Shown one piece after another: positions 1 to 7,722 of a stretch of 27,969 nucleotides of DNA. Both the position numbers and the translations under genes were made by a program. The number at the start of each line of letters is the position of its first letter. The stretch's first letter is position 1. This DNA comes from CAZTDD01 sp964612675. GTDB taxonomy: Bacteria; Hinthialibacterota; Hinthialibacteria; Hinthialibacterales; JAKPRU01. The stretch spans positions 1 to 27,969 of the forward strand of contig CAZTDD010000097.1 of the NCBI GenBank assembly GCA_964612675.1, in the 5' to 3' direction. The notes under the pieces were generated by a model. The model was given only the letters and a program-made list of their open reading frames with translations. It did no database searches and was not told the DNA's origin.

Positions 1-66
1 CGTGGCCATCTCGTTTTGTCCGATTCAACGGCGAGATTCCCACGTCGCTTCGCTCGCAATGACGGG
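1..66 (-). repeat. Partial copy of an ~80-bp inverted-repeat element
   Basis: Read on the minus strand, this stretch matches the element at 1601-1680. It begins CGTCATTGCGAGCGAAGCGA, continues through an AATCTCGC block, and ends GAGATGGCCACG. The copy is cut by the start of the window, so its second arm should lie just upstream. At about 108-158 a T-rich stretch with several TTCGTG units follows, and I cannot assign it. The CGTCATTGCGAGCGAAGCG motif is a kind of intergenic repeat common in environmental genomes; that is recollection, while the match to 1601-1680 is seen directly. Confidence 0.7.
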
Positions 67-187
67 AAAGTCGCCGGCGACGAAAATCCACCTCTTTTTG
101 TCTTTTTTCGTGCTTTCGTGGCTCTTTCGTGCCTTCGTGTTTCAAGGTCATTCCAATCGGTATTGTTCCACCGCATGAATCTCCTGC

Positions 188-216
188 TTGACGCGTTAAC
201 AAAGCAGGGGTATGGT
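188..216 (+). promoter_or_regulatory. Sigma70-type promoter for the first pseudopilin gene
   Basis: TTGACG (188-193), a 17-nt spacer and TATGGT (211-216) match the -35/-10 consensus at 5/6 and 4/6. Transcription would start near 223. This argues against an in-frame ATG at 212, which lies inside the -10, and for the ATG at 290. Confidence 0.5.
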
Positions 217-289
217 TCTCTCAGGTCGTGTGGCGAGCGTAAACGACCGACGTATTGAGATTGCCTGTTTCCGGAGAGGAGTCAACAAG

Positions 290-910
290 ATGTTCAATTT
301 GGATCGGTCCAGCTGGGGATTCACCCTAATCGAACTTCTGATCGTAGTAGCGATTATCGGCATTCTCGCGGCCATCGCCGTACCGAATTTCCTCAACGCC
401 CAGATCCGGGCGAAACTCTCACGTGTCGAGGCCGATTTGAAAACTCTTGCAACCGCCCTGTCCATGTACCGAATGGATAACGGTCGGCCTCCGGATGACG
501 AACACACACCGAGCCATGGCTGGGCGGTTTCCTATGCCAAGCTAACGACTCCGACTGCGTACATGAGTCAAATCCTGACGGATGTGTTCCAGGCGGATGA
601 CGTGTTGGAAGGCTCCGGTGTCCACAGAGTCGGCGGACCTACAGGTCCCCTGACATACGATTATGGAACCGACTGGTTTCACGGGTATAAGGACACCAAT
701 AGAAATCCCAACCATGCGTGGTATAAAGCATGGGGGAACTCAACGTGGAAAATCGGCAGCTGCGGACCGGATAAGAAATACCGCAACGTTGAATTCTTGT
801 ATCCTGGTGGCGGCTGGCTGGCCGGCCATTATTACAGCGCGTCCAATGGACTTGTTTCGCCCGGCGATATCTTCCGCGGTGAGGAGTTCTACAACAAGGA
901 CCGGAAATAG
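290..910 (+). CDS. Type II secretion/type IV pilus pseudopilin-like protein 1
   Basis: A 206-residue protein with a class III prepilin leader. Ten residues end in Gly10, the peptidase should cut before Phe11, and Glu15 is the conserved Glu+5 of the mature helix. The FTLIELL...AAIAVPNFLNAQ helix (11-38) would sit in the inner membrane before assembly into a pilus or pseudopilus. The C-terminal part is globular, with TTPTAYMS near 87-93, CGPD at 158-161 and SNGLVSPGDI at 185-194, motifs shared with the three other pseudopilins here. The ATG at 290 was chosen because GGAGAGG at 273-279 is a good ribosome site and because the upstream ATG at 212 lies in a predicted -10. The stop overlaps the next gene. 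No secretion ATPase, secretin or prepilin peptidase is in the window, so the machine it serves is unknown. Confidence 0.9.
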   Translation: MFNLDRSSWGFTLIELLIVVAIIGILAAIAVPNFLNAQIRAKLSRVEADLKTLATALSMYRMDNGRPPDDEHTPSHGWAVSYAKLTTPTAYMSQILTDVFQADDVLEGSGVHRVGGPTGPLTYDYGTDWFHGYKDTNRNPNHAWYKAWGNSTWKIGSCGPDKKYRNVEFLYPGGGWLAGHYYSASNGLVSPGDIFRGEEFYNKDRK

Positions 911-1550
911 GGTTGGTGCGACGGCACCCAACGGTTTCACACTGATCGAACTCCTCATAGTGGTCGCGATTATCGGTGTCCTCGCCGCGATCGCGGTACC
1001 CAACCTGCTGAACGCGCAGGTGCGGGCCAAGGTCGCTCGGGTCAAGAGCGACCTCCGCTCTGTCGCCGTGGCCACCGACAGCTACCGCCTCGATCAGAAC
1101 GCCTACCCCTGGCCGAAACTGGGCGGAACCTATATCTCACGGGTTATCGAACTGAGCACGCCCGTGGCTTACCTTTCCAGCGTCGCACTTCAGGACCCGT
1201 TCAACCCCGAGAACATGCAGGAATACTTCGAGATGAACGTGCCGACCTATGTGTGGGTCAATTACCACGGTGCGTGGGCCGCCGGGGGCGGCACCCAAAG
1301 CCGCTACGGCGAACTTGTCAATCAGTTCCCGCACGGCTACGCGCTCAATTCCCAGGGACCGGACCATCACCATTCCGGGGGCGTCCATCCGCCGCTCGAG
1401 ATCATGTTTGGTGTAAATACCTCAGGTTCCGTCGACAACGTCGCGGGCGGCAACCCCTATGATCGGATCTACGACCCCACCAACGGGCTCAACAGCCTGG
1501 GCGACATCGTCCGGTACGGAGGCGAAGTGGCCGGCTATCTGGGGGAATAA
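879..1550 (+). CDS. Type II secretion/type IV pilus pseudopilin-like protein 2
   Basis: About 223 residues. A leader ending in Gly precedes FTLIELLIVVAIIGVLAAIA, with Glu at +5. Downstream are TPVAYLS, a GPD motif, and YDPTNGLNSLGDIVRYGG near the C-terminus, matching the family pattern. The start is uncertain. The gene overlaps the end of pseudopilin 1; in-frame candidates are GTG 879 (19-residue leader), ATG 846 and ATG 663, and none has a clear ribosome site. AAGGA at 896-900 is followed only by GTT in this frame. GTG 879 is preferred because it gives a normal leader length, and translational coupling to the upstream gene is likely. The coding frame itself is secure. Confidence 0.85.
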   Translation: MRSSTTRTGNRVGATAPNGFTLIELLIVVAIIGVLAAIAVPNLLNAQVRAKVARVKSDLRSVAVATDSYRLDQNAYPWPKLGGTYISRVIELSTPVAYLSSVALQDPFNPENMQEYFEMNVPTYVWVNYHGAWAAGGGTQSRYGELVNQFPHGYALNSQGPDHHHSGGVHPPLEIMFGVNTSGSVDNVAGGNPYDRIYDPTNGLNSLGDIVRYGGEVAGYLGE

Positions 1551-1600
1551 TCTGCTTCTCGCTCGGAGTCAGCTTTCAACATGGTATCTACGCGGCATAT

Positions 1601-1680
1601 CGTCATTGCGAGCGAAGCGAAGCAATCTCGCTGTCGAAACCGAAAAAGAAGAGATGGCCACGCTTCGCTCGCCATGACGG
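1601..1680. repeat. ~80-bp hairpin element with 19-bp inverted ends
   Basis: The left arm CGTCATTGCGAGCGAAGCG (1601-1619) and right arm (1661-1679) are inverted copies with one mismatch. The core holds AATCTCGC and GAGATGGCCACG blocks that recur in opposite orientation at 1-66. It is too short to code for anything and resembles a REP/MITE-like non-autonomous element. Confidence 0.75.
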
Positions 1681-1856
1681 ATATCAAGGTTACGCGTCGC
1701 CAACGGAGGTTGCAGCGTTGAAATCCTTCGGTCTGCTAGGCTCCCCTCACCCACTACTCTCGAATTCCTTTCTTCGCTCGCCATGACGGCTATCAAACAT
1801 GTTTTCTTTCTCAAACCACCAACTTCGACGGCCCGGGGCTCGGAATGACGGTTCGC
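1663..1856. repeat. Degenerate partial arms of the same repeat
   Basis: CTTCGCTCGCCATGACGG followed by a(t/c)atcaa-like sequence appears at 1663-1687 and again at 1772-1796 with one mismatch over 25 bp. A weaker cggaatgacgg copy lies near 1843-1853. The spacer 1551-1910 otherwise shows no gene that I can support; an open frame on the minus strand here is made of repeat sequence. Confidence 0.55.
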
Positions 1857-1910
1857 AGTCATTGTCTCACAAGCGGTTTGTTTGGATTTCCCCCGGGCCA
1901 GGAGTTTAAC

Positions 1911-1938
1911 TTGACGGCTACCCACATCCCGATATAAT
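1911..1938 (+). promoter_or_regulatory. Strong sigma70-type promoter for the cheX-cheY pair
   Basis: TTGACG (1911-1916), a 16-nt spacer and a perfect TATAAT (1933-1938). Transcription should begin near 1945, giving a leader of about 105 nt before the gene at 2052. Confidence 0.7.
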
Positions 1939-2051
1939 GTTACATACACGCATCATAGTAGAACATTCTGAAACGAAAATATATATGAAAAACGTGCGAT
2001 GTTTGCTGCGGATAAGTTTCGCAGAAGCATCAAACCGAGGGGTGGAGCAAA

Positions 2052-2648
2052 ATGCCGCGAGGGGTCGTTGAAGCCGCCATTGCCAAAAATAGCGCCGCTA
2101 AAAAGCCGACTCGTTCTCCCTTTGCTGTAACATCATCGTGCACAATTTCTGACGCGAGGATTCGTGTCGAGTACGTCAATCCTTTCATCGAAAGCGTGTC
2201 CAACATGTTCGAAACCATGTTGAATACGCAGGTAAACCGCGAAGATCCGGGCGTAGTGAAACAGCTTGCCCCGAGCCTCGATATCGTGGCGTTGATCGGT
2301 TTAAGCGGAGGGATTCGTGGACTTGTCGCCCTGGCGTTTCCGGTCCGCACGGCGTTGGCGATGGTGAGCAAAGCATACGGGACCGAGATAGTCGTCGTAG
2401 ATGACCGGGTGTTGGACGCCGTGGCCGAGTTCGTGAATGTTGTAGCCGGGGGTGCGCAGGCGCGATTCTCGGATGCAGCCGATACCCCCATCGACCTCAG
2501 CCTGCCCGCCGTGATTCGCGGACGGGAATTTGGGATTGTCTATCCATCTCTCGGCACGTGGATCGAGGTTCCGTTCGAAAGCGAACTCGGACGGTTCGTA
2601 TTCCGCGTCACCATGAAAGAAAACAACGGGAACAACACAGGGAGGTAA
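2052..2648 (+). CDS. cheX: CheX-like chemotaxis phosphatase
   Basis: This 198-residue protein resembles CheX/CheC phosphatases, which remove phosphate from CheY-type receivers in the cytoplasm. The family start is visible as YVNPFIESVSNMFETML at 41-57. The catalytic E-x-x-N signature is E126-F-V-N129 within DAVAEFVNVVAGGAQ. The middle segment SGGIRGLVALAFP (85-97) also fits the fold. The N-terminal ~38 residues are extra compared with typical CheX proteins (about 150-160 residues) and are basic and Ser/Thr-rich. The ATG is supported by GGTGGAG just upstream, and I see no better internal start. It sits 4 nt before a CheY-like gene, whose product is its probable substrate. No receptor, CheA or CheW is nearby, so the pair may regulate something other than swimming. 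Confidence 0.85.
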   Translation: MPRGVVEAAIAKNSAAKKPTRSPFAVTSSCTISDARIRVEYVNPFIESVSNMFETMLNTQVNREDPGVVKQLAPSLDIVALIGLSGGIRGLVALAFPVRTALAMVSKAYGTEIVVVDDRVLDAVAEFVNVVAGGAQARFSDAADTPIDLSLPAVIRGREFGIVYPSLGTWIEVPFESELGRFVFRVTMKENNGNNTGR

Positions 2649-2652
2649 TGCA

Positions 2653-3021
2653 ATGAAAGCACTTGTGGTAGACGATTCGGTTCTGGCGCGGAACATGCTC
2701 GCTACGGTACTGAACCAGGCGGGTTTTTCCGCGGTCGATCACGCTGCTGATGGGCGGGAAGCCATTCAGCAAGTAGAGAACAACGCATATGACGTAATCC
2801 TTTTGGATTGGAACATGCCCAATATGCTCGGGCTGGATGCGCTTAAGGAGATCCGTTCTCTTGGCAAGCAAATGCCGGTAATCATGGTCACGTCGATTTC
2901 GGACGGCAAACGTGTGCAGGAGGCGATCGCGGCAGGCGCAAACGGGTACGTTCTGAAACCATTCAAGCCGGACGACCTTATTGAAAAGGTGCGGGATGTG
3001 CTTCCCGAGCAGGCGGCTTGA
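2653..3021 (+). CDS. cheY: CheY-like single-domain response regulator
   Basis: A 122-residue stand-alone receiver. Visible residues are the acidic pair D7-D8, phospho-acceptor D52 in LLDWNMP, T80 in VTS and K102 in LKPF, so all residues needed for phosphorylation are present. There is no output domain, so it should work by protein-protein binding. GGGAGGT overlaps the cheX stop and sets the start. Adjacency to the CheX-like phosphatase suggests a closed phosphorylation/dephosphorylation pair. The cognate kinase is not in the window. Confidence 0.93.
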   Translation: MKALVVDDSVLARNMLATVLNQAGFSAVDHAADGREAIQQVENNAYDVILLDWNMPNMLGLDALKEIRSLGKQMPVIMVTSISDGKRVQEAIAAGANGYVLKPFKPDDLIEKVRDVLPEQAA

Positions 3022-3054
3022 TCCAGTGTAGCGAATCACACCGGATAACGACTC

Positions 3055-4689
3055 TCAACCAGGGATGTCGGCGCTGACGTCGAACGATTCAAACGACCAC
3101 GCGATGTACGGAACGATCAGGATCGATGCCGCCGAAACGCCCAGCCACGTGACAAGAACCGCCACACTCCACAGATTGAGGAGCCAGTAAAATAGAAACC
3201 CCAGGCCTGCCGCCACTCCACAGACAGCGAATACGGCAAGAATCTTAATAATGAACACGAGCATTTGGCGGCCGAACATCTGAAAGTCGCCGGGTGTGCC
3301 CTTCCCCATACGCGTAGGAAATACCAGGAAGATCAGGTTATCGACTCCGAAGTGAAGCAAGTTGTAGGGGATCGTAAAAAGCAGTGCCGGGACGAGAATC
3401 GGTCGCCAGTTCTCGATGAATATGCCGAGGGCGCCGAACAAGACGATCTCCAACAAACTGAAGACGAGTACCGGCGCGGCCAACTGCCCCAGCGTCAACG
3501 CCATGGAAGAGATGGGCAGCATTTTCAACCACTCCATTCGATCCAAATCGGCTCGGAAATCGAACGGAACCATCGCGGTGAACCAGAGACTCATCCACGC
3601 CGCCAGTCCGACGGGAAGCCACGCCATCCCGGCCGGAAGCGGTTCGTCGGTTTTCATTTCGGTAATGACAAAAGTGGGTGCAACTGACATCGCAATGATA
3701 AACAAAAAGATGAGCGCTCCGGTCGAGTTGCGCAGAGCGGTGACGAATTGACGCCACGCGACCGGTCCGGCGCCGGCGAGGTATGGAAGCATTGGGAACC
3801 GACGCTTCGCCGCCCGCCGATGGATCGTCATCGCCCCGCCGCCGCGTCGTGCCTGCTGAACTTTGCTGTAAATCTTCTGACTGATCCCCATGGCGGCTTC
3901 CAGGTAATTGGCGTCGAGGCGGATCACAACCGTAAGCAGAAGAAGATCGATCCCGAGCGCCAAAGATCCCCAGCCCACAAACTCGGGAAAGAGCGTTTCT
4001 GCGAACATGGTCCGAACAAACACCTCGAACGGCGCAAGAAGCACAAACCCGGTCCAGGTTTCACGAAGACCGAGTATCGATTTCAAGATGTTTTCCACCC
4101 CGACATGAGAGACGCTTTGCCATAGTGCGAATCCCAGGAAGACGGCGACAAAGACAATTACGAATTTGCGTGCTGTCGAATACAGGTGCTCGCTGATGAT
4201 CTGGCGCAGCATGACAACCGCCGCAGCAAGATACTGAATAAAGAGCAGGGTCAATAGCAGGCCGATATACAACGCGATCCACCAGACCGCGATCCGAAGC
4301 AGGAAGGCGGAGATAAACAGCGCAATAAAAAGGGACGCCAGGCTTCCGGTGGTCAGCTTGTAGATCAGCAGCTGCCGTCGTGAAAACGGAGCGGTAAAAA
4401 GGAAATCGACCTCGCTCGGCTGGAAATACAGCGCCTTCTCGCAGGCGGCGGTGGTGACATGCAGCACGCACATTACGAGCAGAGCAAGGGGAGCGATGGC
4501 TCGCGCGGTCTCGGGATTCCCCCGCTCCTCGGCGAAGGCGAAGAAGAGGCTCGGACCAACCCAGAGACCAAACATGCCCAGGCCAAGCAGGATGAACGCG
4601 GCACCTTTCACGGTCTTCGCGTGACGAAACATCCGGCGATAGAACGCACGCGTCTCGAGTCGCAATAGCTTCAATAATGCAGGATGCAT
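3055..4689 (-). CDS. Putative ABC exporter permease (ABC_export family)
   Basis: A 544-residue integral membrane protein with roughly 12 hydrophobic segments in two halves separated by a basic cytoplasmic stretch (about 270-300, with RRGGG and RRAAKRR). The segment YFQPSEVDFLFTAPFSRRQL in the first half is typical of the putative ABC exporter membrane family (PF16962, by recall). Such proteins are usually encoded beside an ABC ATPase, but none is adjacent on this strand, so this one is an orphan. Substrate is unknown. It is convergent with cheY and divergent from the ROK gene. The ribosome site before the ATG is weak. Confidence 0.75.
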   Translation of the reverse strand: MHPALLKLLRLETRAFYRRMFRHAKTVKGAAFILLGLGMFGLWVGPSLFFAFAEERGNPETARAIAPLALLVMCVLHVTTAACEKALYFQPSEVDFLFTAPFSRRQLLIYKLTTGSLASLFIALFISAFLLRIAVWWIALYIGLLLTLLFIQYLAAAVVMLRQIISEHLYSTARKFVIVFVAVFLGFALWQSVSHVGVENILKSILGLRETWTGFVLLAPFEVFVRTMFAETLFPEFVGWGSLALGIDLLLLTVVIRLDANYLEAAMGISQKIYSKVQQARRGGGAMTIHRRAAKRRFPMLPYLAGAGPVAWRQFVTALRNSTGALIFLFIIAMSVAPTFVITEMKTDEPLPAGMAWLPVGLAAWMSLWFTAMVPFDFRADLDRMEWLKMLPISSMALTLGQLAAPVLVFSLLEIVLFGALGIFIENWRPILVPALLFTIPYNLLHFGVDNLIFLVFPTRMGKGTPGDFQMFGRQMLVFIIKILAVFAVCGVAAGLGFLFYWLLNLWSVAVLVTWLGVSAASILIVPYIAWSFESFDVSADIPG

Positions 4690-4713
4690 AGGCTGAAAAC
4701 CGAGTGATTTCTT

Positions 4714-4784
4714 TTGACCTCAAAGGGGTCAAGTACTATAACACGCCCCTCGAACAGGTTCCTAAGCTGTAAGCCCCAATGGGG
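4714..4784. repeat. Inverted repeats resembling the GC-rich block at 14095-14193
   Basis: TTGACC-N7-GGTCAA (4714-4732) is a perfect 6-bp inverted repeat, and CCCC-AAT-GGGG lies at 4774-4784. The order ggggtca-gtactataacacgcccc-gccccaatgggg parallels ggggtcatgtattacagcc-gcccc-gccccaacgggg downstream of the RND-ABC gene. I read both as degenerate copies of one intergenic repeat. The first palindrome could also be an operator for the permease gene. Confidence 0.5.
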
Positions 4785-5064
4785 TGAGTAATTCCATGAT
4801 ACCATCACAAGATACAATTGCATCCGCCCGTATTCCCCGCAATACCGGTCCTTTCCGACACAGGATCTTCTTCCAAGCGCGGGGCGATTGCCTGACCCGG
4901 CCCATTCTGCACATTCGACAGCGCACCGAGACTTTTATAACGGACCTTTAATAAATTCTAAGCTCCGTCATACTGGAAAAACCGGGCGGCAGTGAGAGCG
5001 TCAAAATGAAATCTGTGCTAATCTCCCGGCGCAAAGAATCCGCCCCAATGACAGAACAAGGAAA
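4785..5064. other. Intergenic region upstream of the ROK gene
   Basis: No gene or RNA recognised. An AT-rich stretch (about 4933-4962, tttataa...tttaataaattc) probably holds the promoter of the ROK gene, but I cannot fix a -35/-10 pair. Confidence 0.4.
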
Positions 5065-6354
5065 ATGAGCAACCAAGACCGGCCGATCAAAGACGTTTCC
5101 TATATCAGCAAGATCAATAAGACCCGGGTCCTCAAGCTGATTCGTGAACGACGAACCCTGTCCCGATCCGACATCGCAAAAGAGATCGGTTTGAGCCTTC
5201 CGACAGTCTCCCGACTCGTGGACAGTCTTGTCCATAGTGAGCGTCTGCTTCGAGAACTGGGGGCCCGGTCAACCGCGCGGGGGAGGCCGCCAAACCTGGT
5301 CTCCTTTGCAGGAGATCGTAATTTCGTTATCGGCATGAGTCTGGGCCGCGTGCACATCTCCGCAGTGTTGACCGATCTCGACGCGAATTTGATCGCCGAA
5401 CAACGCATCCCGACCGACGCCCAGAAAGGCTTCCGGTCCGTGGTCCGGCGGAGCGCCAATCTGGTCAGGAAACTGATGTCGAACTCCGATGTAGAGCCGG
5501 ACTGCGTCCTCGGTGTGGGTGTCGCCGTCGGCGGTCTGGTCGATGCCGAGAGAAACCGTGTCATCTATTCCGCTACCCTGGGCTGGGAAAACGAAGATCT
5601 GGGCGGTGCGCTTGAAGAAATCCTCGAAAGGCCTGTACGGGTCGATCATGACGCACGTGTGATGGCACTGGGAGAGCTGTCCTTCGGGATCGGGGATCGT
5701 ATGCGGAATTTCATTTGCGTTCTGGCCGGATATGGTATCGGGGCATCGTTTATTGTGGACGGGAGACCGTTTTACGGCAAGCAGGGAATGACCGGCGAGC
5801 TCGGGCATCTCGTTGTTGCGGAAGATAGCCGGATCGAATGTTCGTGCGGCCATCGCGGCTGCCTGGACGCGCTCGCTTCCGGGCGTGCAATCGGATTGCG
5901 GGCCCAGCAAGAAGCCGCCACCGATCAAAAAGGATCACTGTATCGACTATGTAACCGCGATCCATCGCGCATCTCCGCCGAAACCGTCGCATCGGCCGCA
6001 CAGGACGGCGATCCGACCGCTCGCCGGATCCTGGATGAAGCCGCGGGATATCTCGGCGTAGGATTGGTCAGCCTGATCCATCTGTACAACCCCGAAGCCG
6101 TTGTCTTAGGCGGCGGGTTGACGCAAATTGGGGACTTTTTCTTCGAACGAATACAGGATGTCGTGAAGCAGCGAGGGATGCCTCAGATTACCGATGGTCT
6201 CGCGATTGAAAGGGCCACGCTTGGAAACAAAGCACGGATCATGGGGGCGGTGGCGCTGGTGGTCGATGAGATTTTGAACCTGAACCTGTCTGTACATCCC
6301 GGCCGAAGCGCAGTCGCCAAGAATGGAGAGTCAGCACGCGGTCCAATTTGTTGA
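5065..6354 (+). CDS. ROK-family transcriptional regulator (NagC/XylR-like)
   Basis: A 429-residue protein. A winged helix-turn-helix occupies about 13-75, with recognition region SRSDIAKEIGLSLPTVSR at 33-50. A ROK sugar-kinase-like domain follows. The ROK zinc motif is C259-S-C261-x4-C266 with H248 in GELGH. The equivalent of the catalytic Asp, D196, is kept, but the usual NDAN is here HDAR and the ATP-binding DxGGT motif is absent (IGMSLGRVH at 89-97). It is therefore a sugar-sensing regulator rather than a kinase. Family members bind DNA until a sugar or sugar phosphate binds. AAGGAAA precedes the ATG. No sugar-catabolic genes are next to it, so its targets are not visible. Confidence 0.88.
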   Translation: MSNQDRPIKDVSYISKINKTRVLKLIRERRTLSRSDIAKEIGLSLPTVSRLVDSLVHSERLLRELGARSTARGRPPNLVSFAGDRNFVIGMSLGRVHISAVLTDLDANLIAEQRIPTDAQKGFRSVVRRSANLVRKLMSNSDVEPDCVLGVGVAVGGLVDAERNRVIYSATLGWENEDLGGALEEILERPVRVDHDARVMALGELSFGIGDRMRNFICVLAGYGIGASFIVDGRPFYGKQGMTGELGHLVVAEDSRIECSCGHRGCLDALASGRAIGLRAQQEAATDQKGSLYRLCNRDPSRISAETVASAAQDGDPTARRILDEAAGYLGVGLVSLIHLYNPEAVVLGGGLTQIGDFFFERIQDVVKQRGMPQITDGLAIERATLGNKARIMGAVALVVDEILNLNLSVHPGRSAVAKNGESARGPIC

Positions 6355-6363
6355 GAGACTTCC

Positions 6364-6804
6364 TCACATCGCGGTTGCGAGCGAGTCGGCGCGATCTTCG
6401 TCAAGAAGCGGAATGATCCGTGATCTGGATCGCCGGGTTTCGTAGAGGTGCTCGACGAGCTGACGGACTTCAAGAATGTCAAACGGCTTGCTCACCAAAA
6501 AATTGGTGGCGTGCGAAAGAAATCGAGCTGCGAGATGCGGTGACAGTTTGATGGAGCAGGTCAGTACAACCGCCATTTCGGGGAATTTCTCATTTAGCTC
6601 TTCTGCCCCATCGATCCCTTCCAGCTCGGGAACGCCCACATCGAGGAACACGATGTCGTAGTCATTCTCAGCGGCGTATTCGAGCGCTTCCGGCACATCT
6701 CTCGCGAAATCAATTCGCGAGGAGACCGGTTCCAGGATAATCCGGAAAAGATCCTGGATGTCGCGAATCGGTTCTTCAACGAGTATTCGGGCCGCGTTCT
6801 TCAT
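6364..6804 (-). CDS. Stand-alone receiver-domain protein
   Basis: A 146-residue receiver (about 5-118) plus a short basic/acidic tail with no output domain. The phospho-acceptor is D55 in FLDVGVP, with T82 and K106 in SKPF. The usual Asp-Asp metal pair is replaced by E10-E11, which is uncommon but can still bind metal. It converges with the ROK gene, whose stop is 9 nt away. GAGGTG upstream of the ATG is a good ribosome site. No kinase is adjacent, so the partner is unknown. Confidence 0.85.
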   Translation of the reverse strand: MKNAARILVEEPIRDIQDLFRIILEPVSSRIDFARDVPEALEYAAENDYDIVFLDVGVPELEGIDGAEELNEKFPEMAVVLTCSIKLSPHLAARFLSHATNFLVSKPFDILEVRQLVEHLYETRRSRSRIIPLLDEDRADSLATAM

Positions 6805-6825
6805 GGCGGTTACACCTCGATTTGT

Positions 6826-6834
6826 AATATAGCA
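6826..6834 (-). promoter_or_regulatory. Extended -10 promoter element for the receiver gene
   Basis: On the minus strand TGC-TATATT is an extended -10 about 22 nt before the ATG. No convincing -35 was seen. Confidence 0.35.
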
Positions 6835-7037
6835 TGTTTCGTGCCAAAACCGTGTCTGACAGGCTAAGTCATGAGGAATGGGGAACTTATACAGTCAACT
6901 CTCACCCGAAGCCGGCGGCAAAAATCTCCAAGAGACTTGCCGGAGTGACAAAGTCAACCGACACCGTGTAGATTTCGGACATAGAAAGCGAATGTCGGAT
7001 TTGATGGGGATCGGCAGCGCCAAGAGAGACCATGAGT
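6835..7037. other. Intergenic region with nothing recognised
   Basis: Open frames here overlap the start of the sigma factor gene in another frame and look non-coding. No RNA gene, repeat or terminator was seen. Confidence 0.4.
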
Positions 7038-7066
7038 TGGGAACATATTCCCACCGGCTGCGTTTA
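7038..7066 (+). promoter_or_regulatory. Candidate ECF-type promoter with palindrome
   Basis: TGGGAACATATTCCCA (7038-7053) is a perfect 6-bp palindrome around CATA. Within it GGAAC (7040-7044) is the typical -35 core of ECF promoters, and 16 nt later comes CGTTTA (7061-7066), a plausible ECF -10. An ECF sigma factor lies immediately downstream, so autoregulation is likely. The palindrome could instead bind a separate repressor. Confidence 0.4.
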
Positions 7067-7155
7067 AAATGGTTGAGGAATGGTAATATAGAGGGGATCG
7101 ATTTGTGCCGTACCGGATACCGGGCAACGAGGGACTTTCAGTCGGGAGCTGAGCC

Positions 7156-7722
7156 GTGTCTTTTTCAGATGATGAACTGGTTGCACAATGTTTGGCCGAC
7201 GATATTGATGCCGGACAAGAGATCTATGTGAGGTATGCTCTCTTTCTGTACCGTCTGGCCTATCGTACCACGCTCGATCCTTCTGTTGCGGAGGATCTTT
7301 GTCAGGAGACGTGGTTCCGCATCTTTCGTAATCTCAAGAGTTTTCAACCCGGATCCTCATTCCAGGCCTGGAGCGGCTCGATCTGCTATCGGCTTTGTAT
7401 CGACTACCTGCGGAAACAGAAAACCTATTCCACCCCGGACCGAAGACTGGTGGTCGAACGACTTCATCAAGAGGTGCCGCATCCGAGAAAAACCGCGGAA
7501 TTCAGCGAGTTCCTTCAACAGGTGCGCTCCTTGTTACACTTACTGCCGGTCCCCGCACGGGCCGTGTTTCACCTGCGCCACTTCGAGCACATGAATCCAC
7601 GAGAGATCGCCACGACACTTGGCTGTTCTGAGGTGACAGTGCGGACACGACTGTTCCGAGCCGTCCGGGTGCTTCGGCAGCATCTGGACATCCACGAGTC
7701 GCTTGACGGAGTTACACCATGA
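7156..7722 (+). CDS. ECF-type RNA polymerase sigma factor
   Basis: A 188-residue sigma70-family protein with only regions 2 and 4. Sigma2 spans about 24-88, with AEDLCQETWFRIFRNL (45-60) and AWSGSICYRLCIDYLRKQ (71-88). Sigma4 spans about 122-177, with the helix-turn-helix REIATTLGCSEVTVRTRLFR (149-168). The start is GTG, with GGGAG 7 nt upstream. Its stop overlaps the anti-sigma start by 4 nt (ATGA), a normal arrangement for translational coupling. It should direct transcription of its own operon and probably of the exported protein and RND-ABC genes downstream. Confidence 0.93.
   Translation: MSFSDDELVAQCLADDIDAGQEIYVRYALFLYRLAYRTTLDPSVAEDLCQETWFRIFRNLKSFQPGSSFQAWSGSICYRLCIDYLRKQKTYSTPDRRLVVERLHQEVPHPRKTAEFSEFLQQVRSLLHLLPVPARAVFHLRHFEHMNPREIATTLGCSEVTVRTRLFRAVRVLRQHLDIHESLDGVTP

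Noticed and set aside
1601..1900. CRISPR array
   Set aside because: The repeated units are inverted and unevenly spaced with decayed arms; there are no regular spacers and no cas genes.
1569..1949. 126-residue open frame on the minus strand
   Set aside because: Composed of the hairpin repeat and its half-copies and overlaps a strong plus-strand promoter; no protein family is recognisable.
3028..3049. Terminator between cheY and the permease gene
   Set aside because: CCaGTGT/ACACcGG forms only a short mismatched stem without a T-tract on either strand.
6878..7231. 117-residue open frame before the sigma factor
   Set aside because: Overlaps the sigma gene start in another frame and lies over the proposed ECF promoter; composition looks non-coding.
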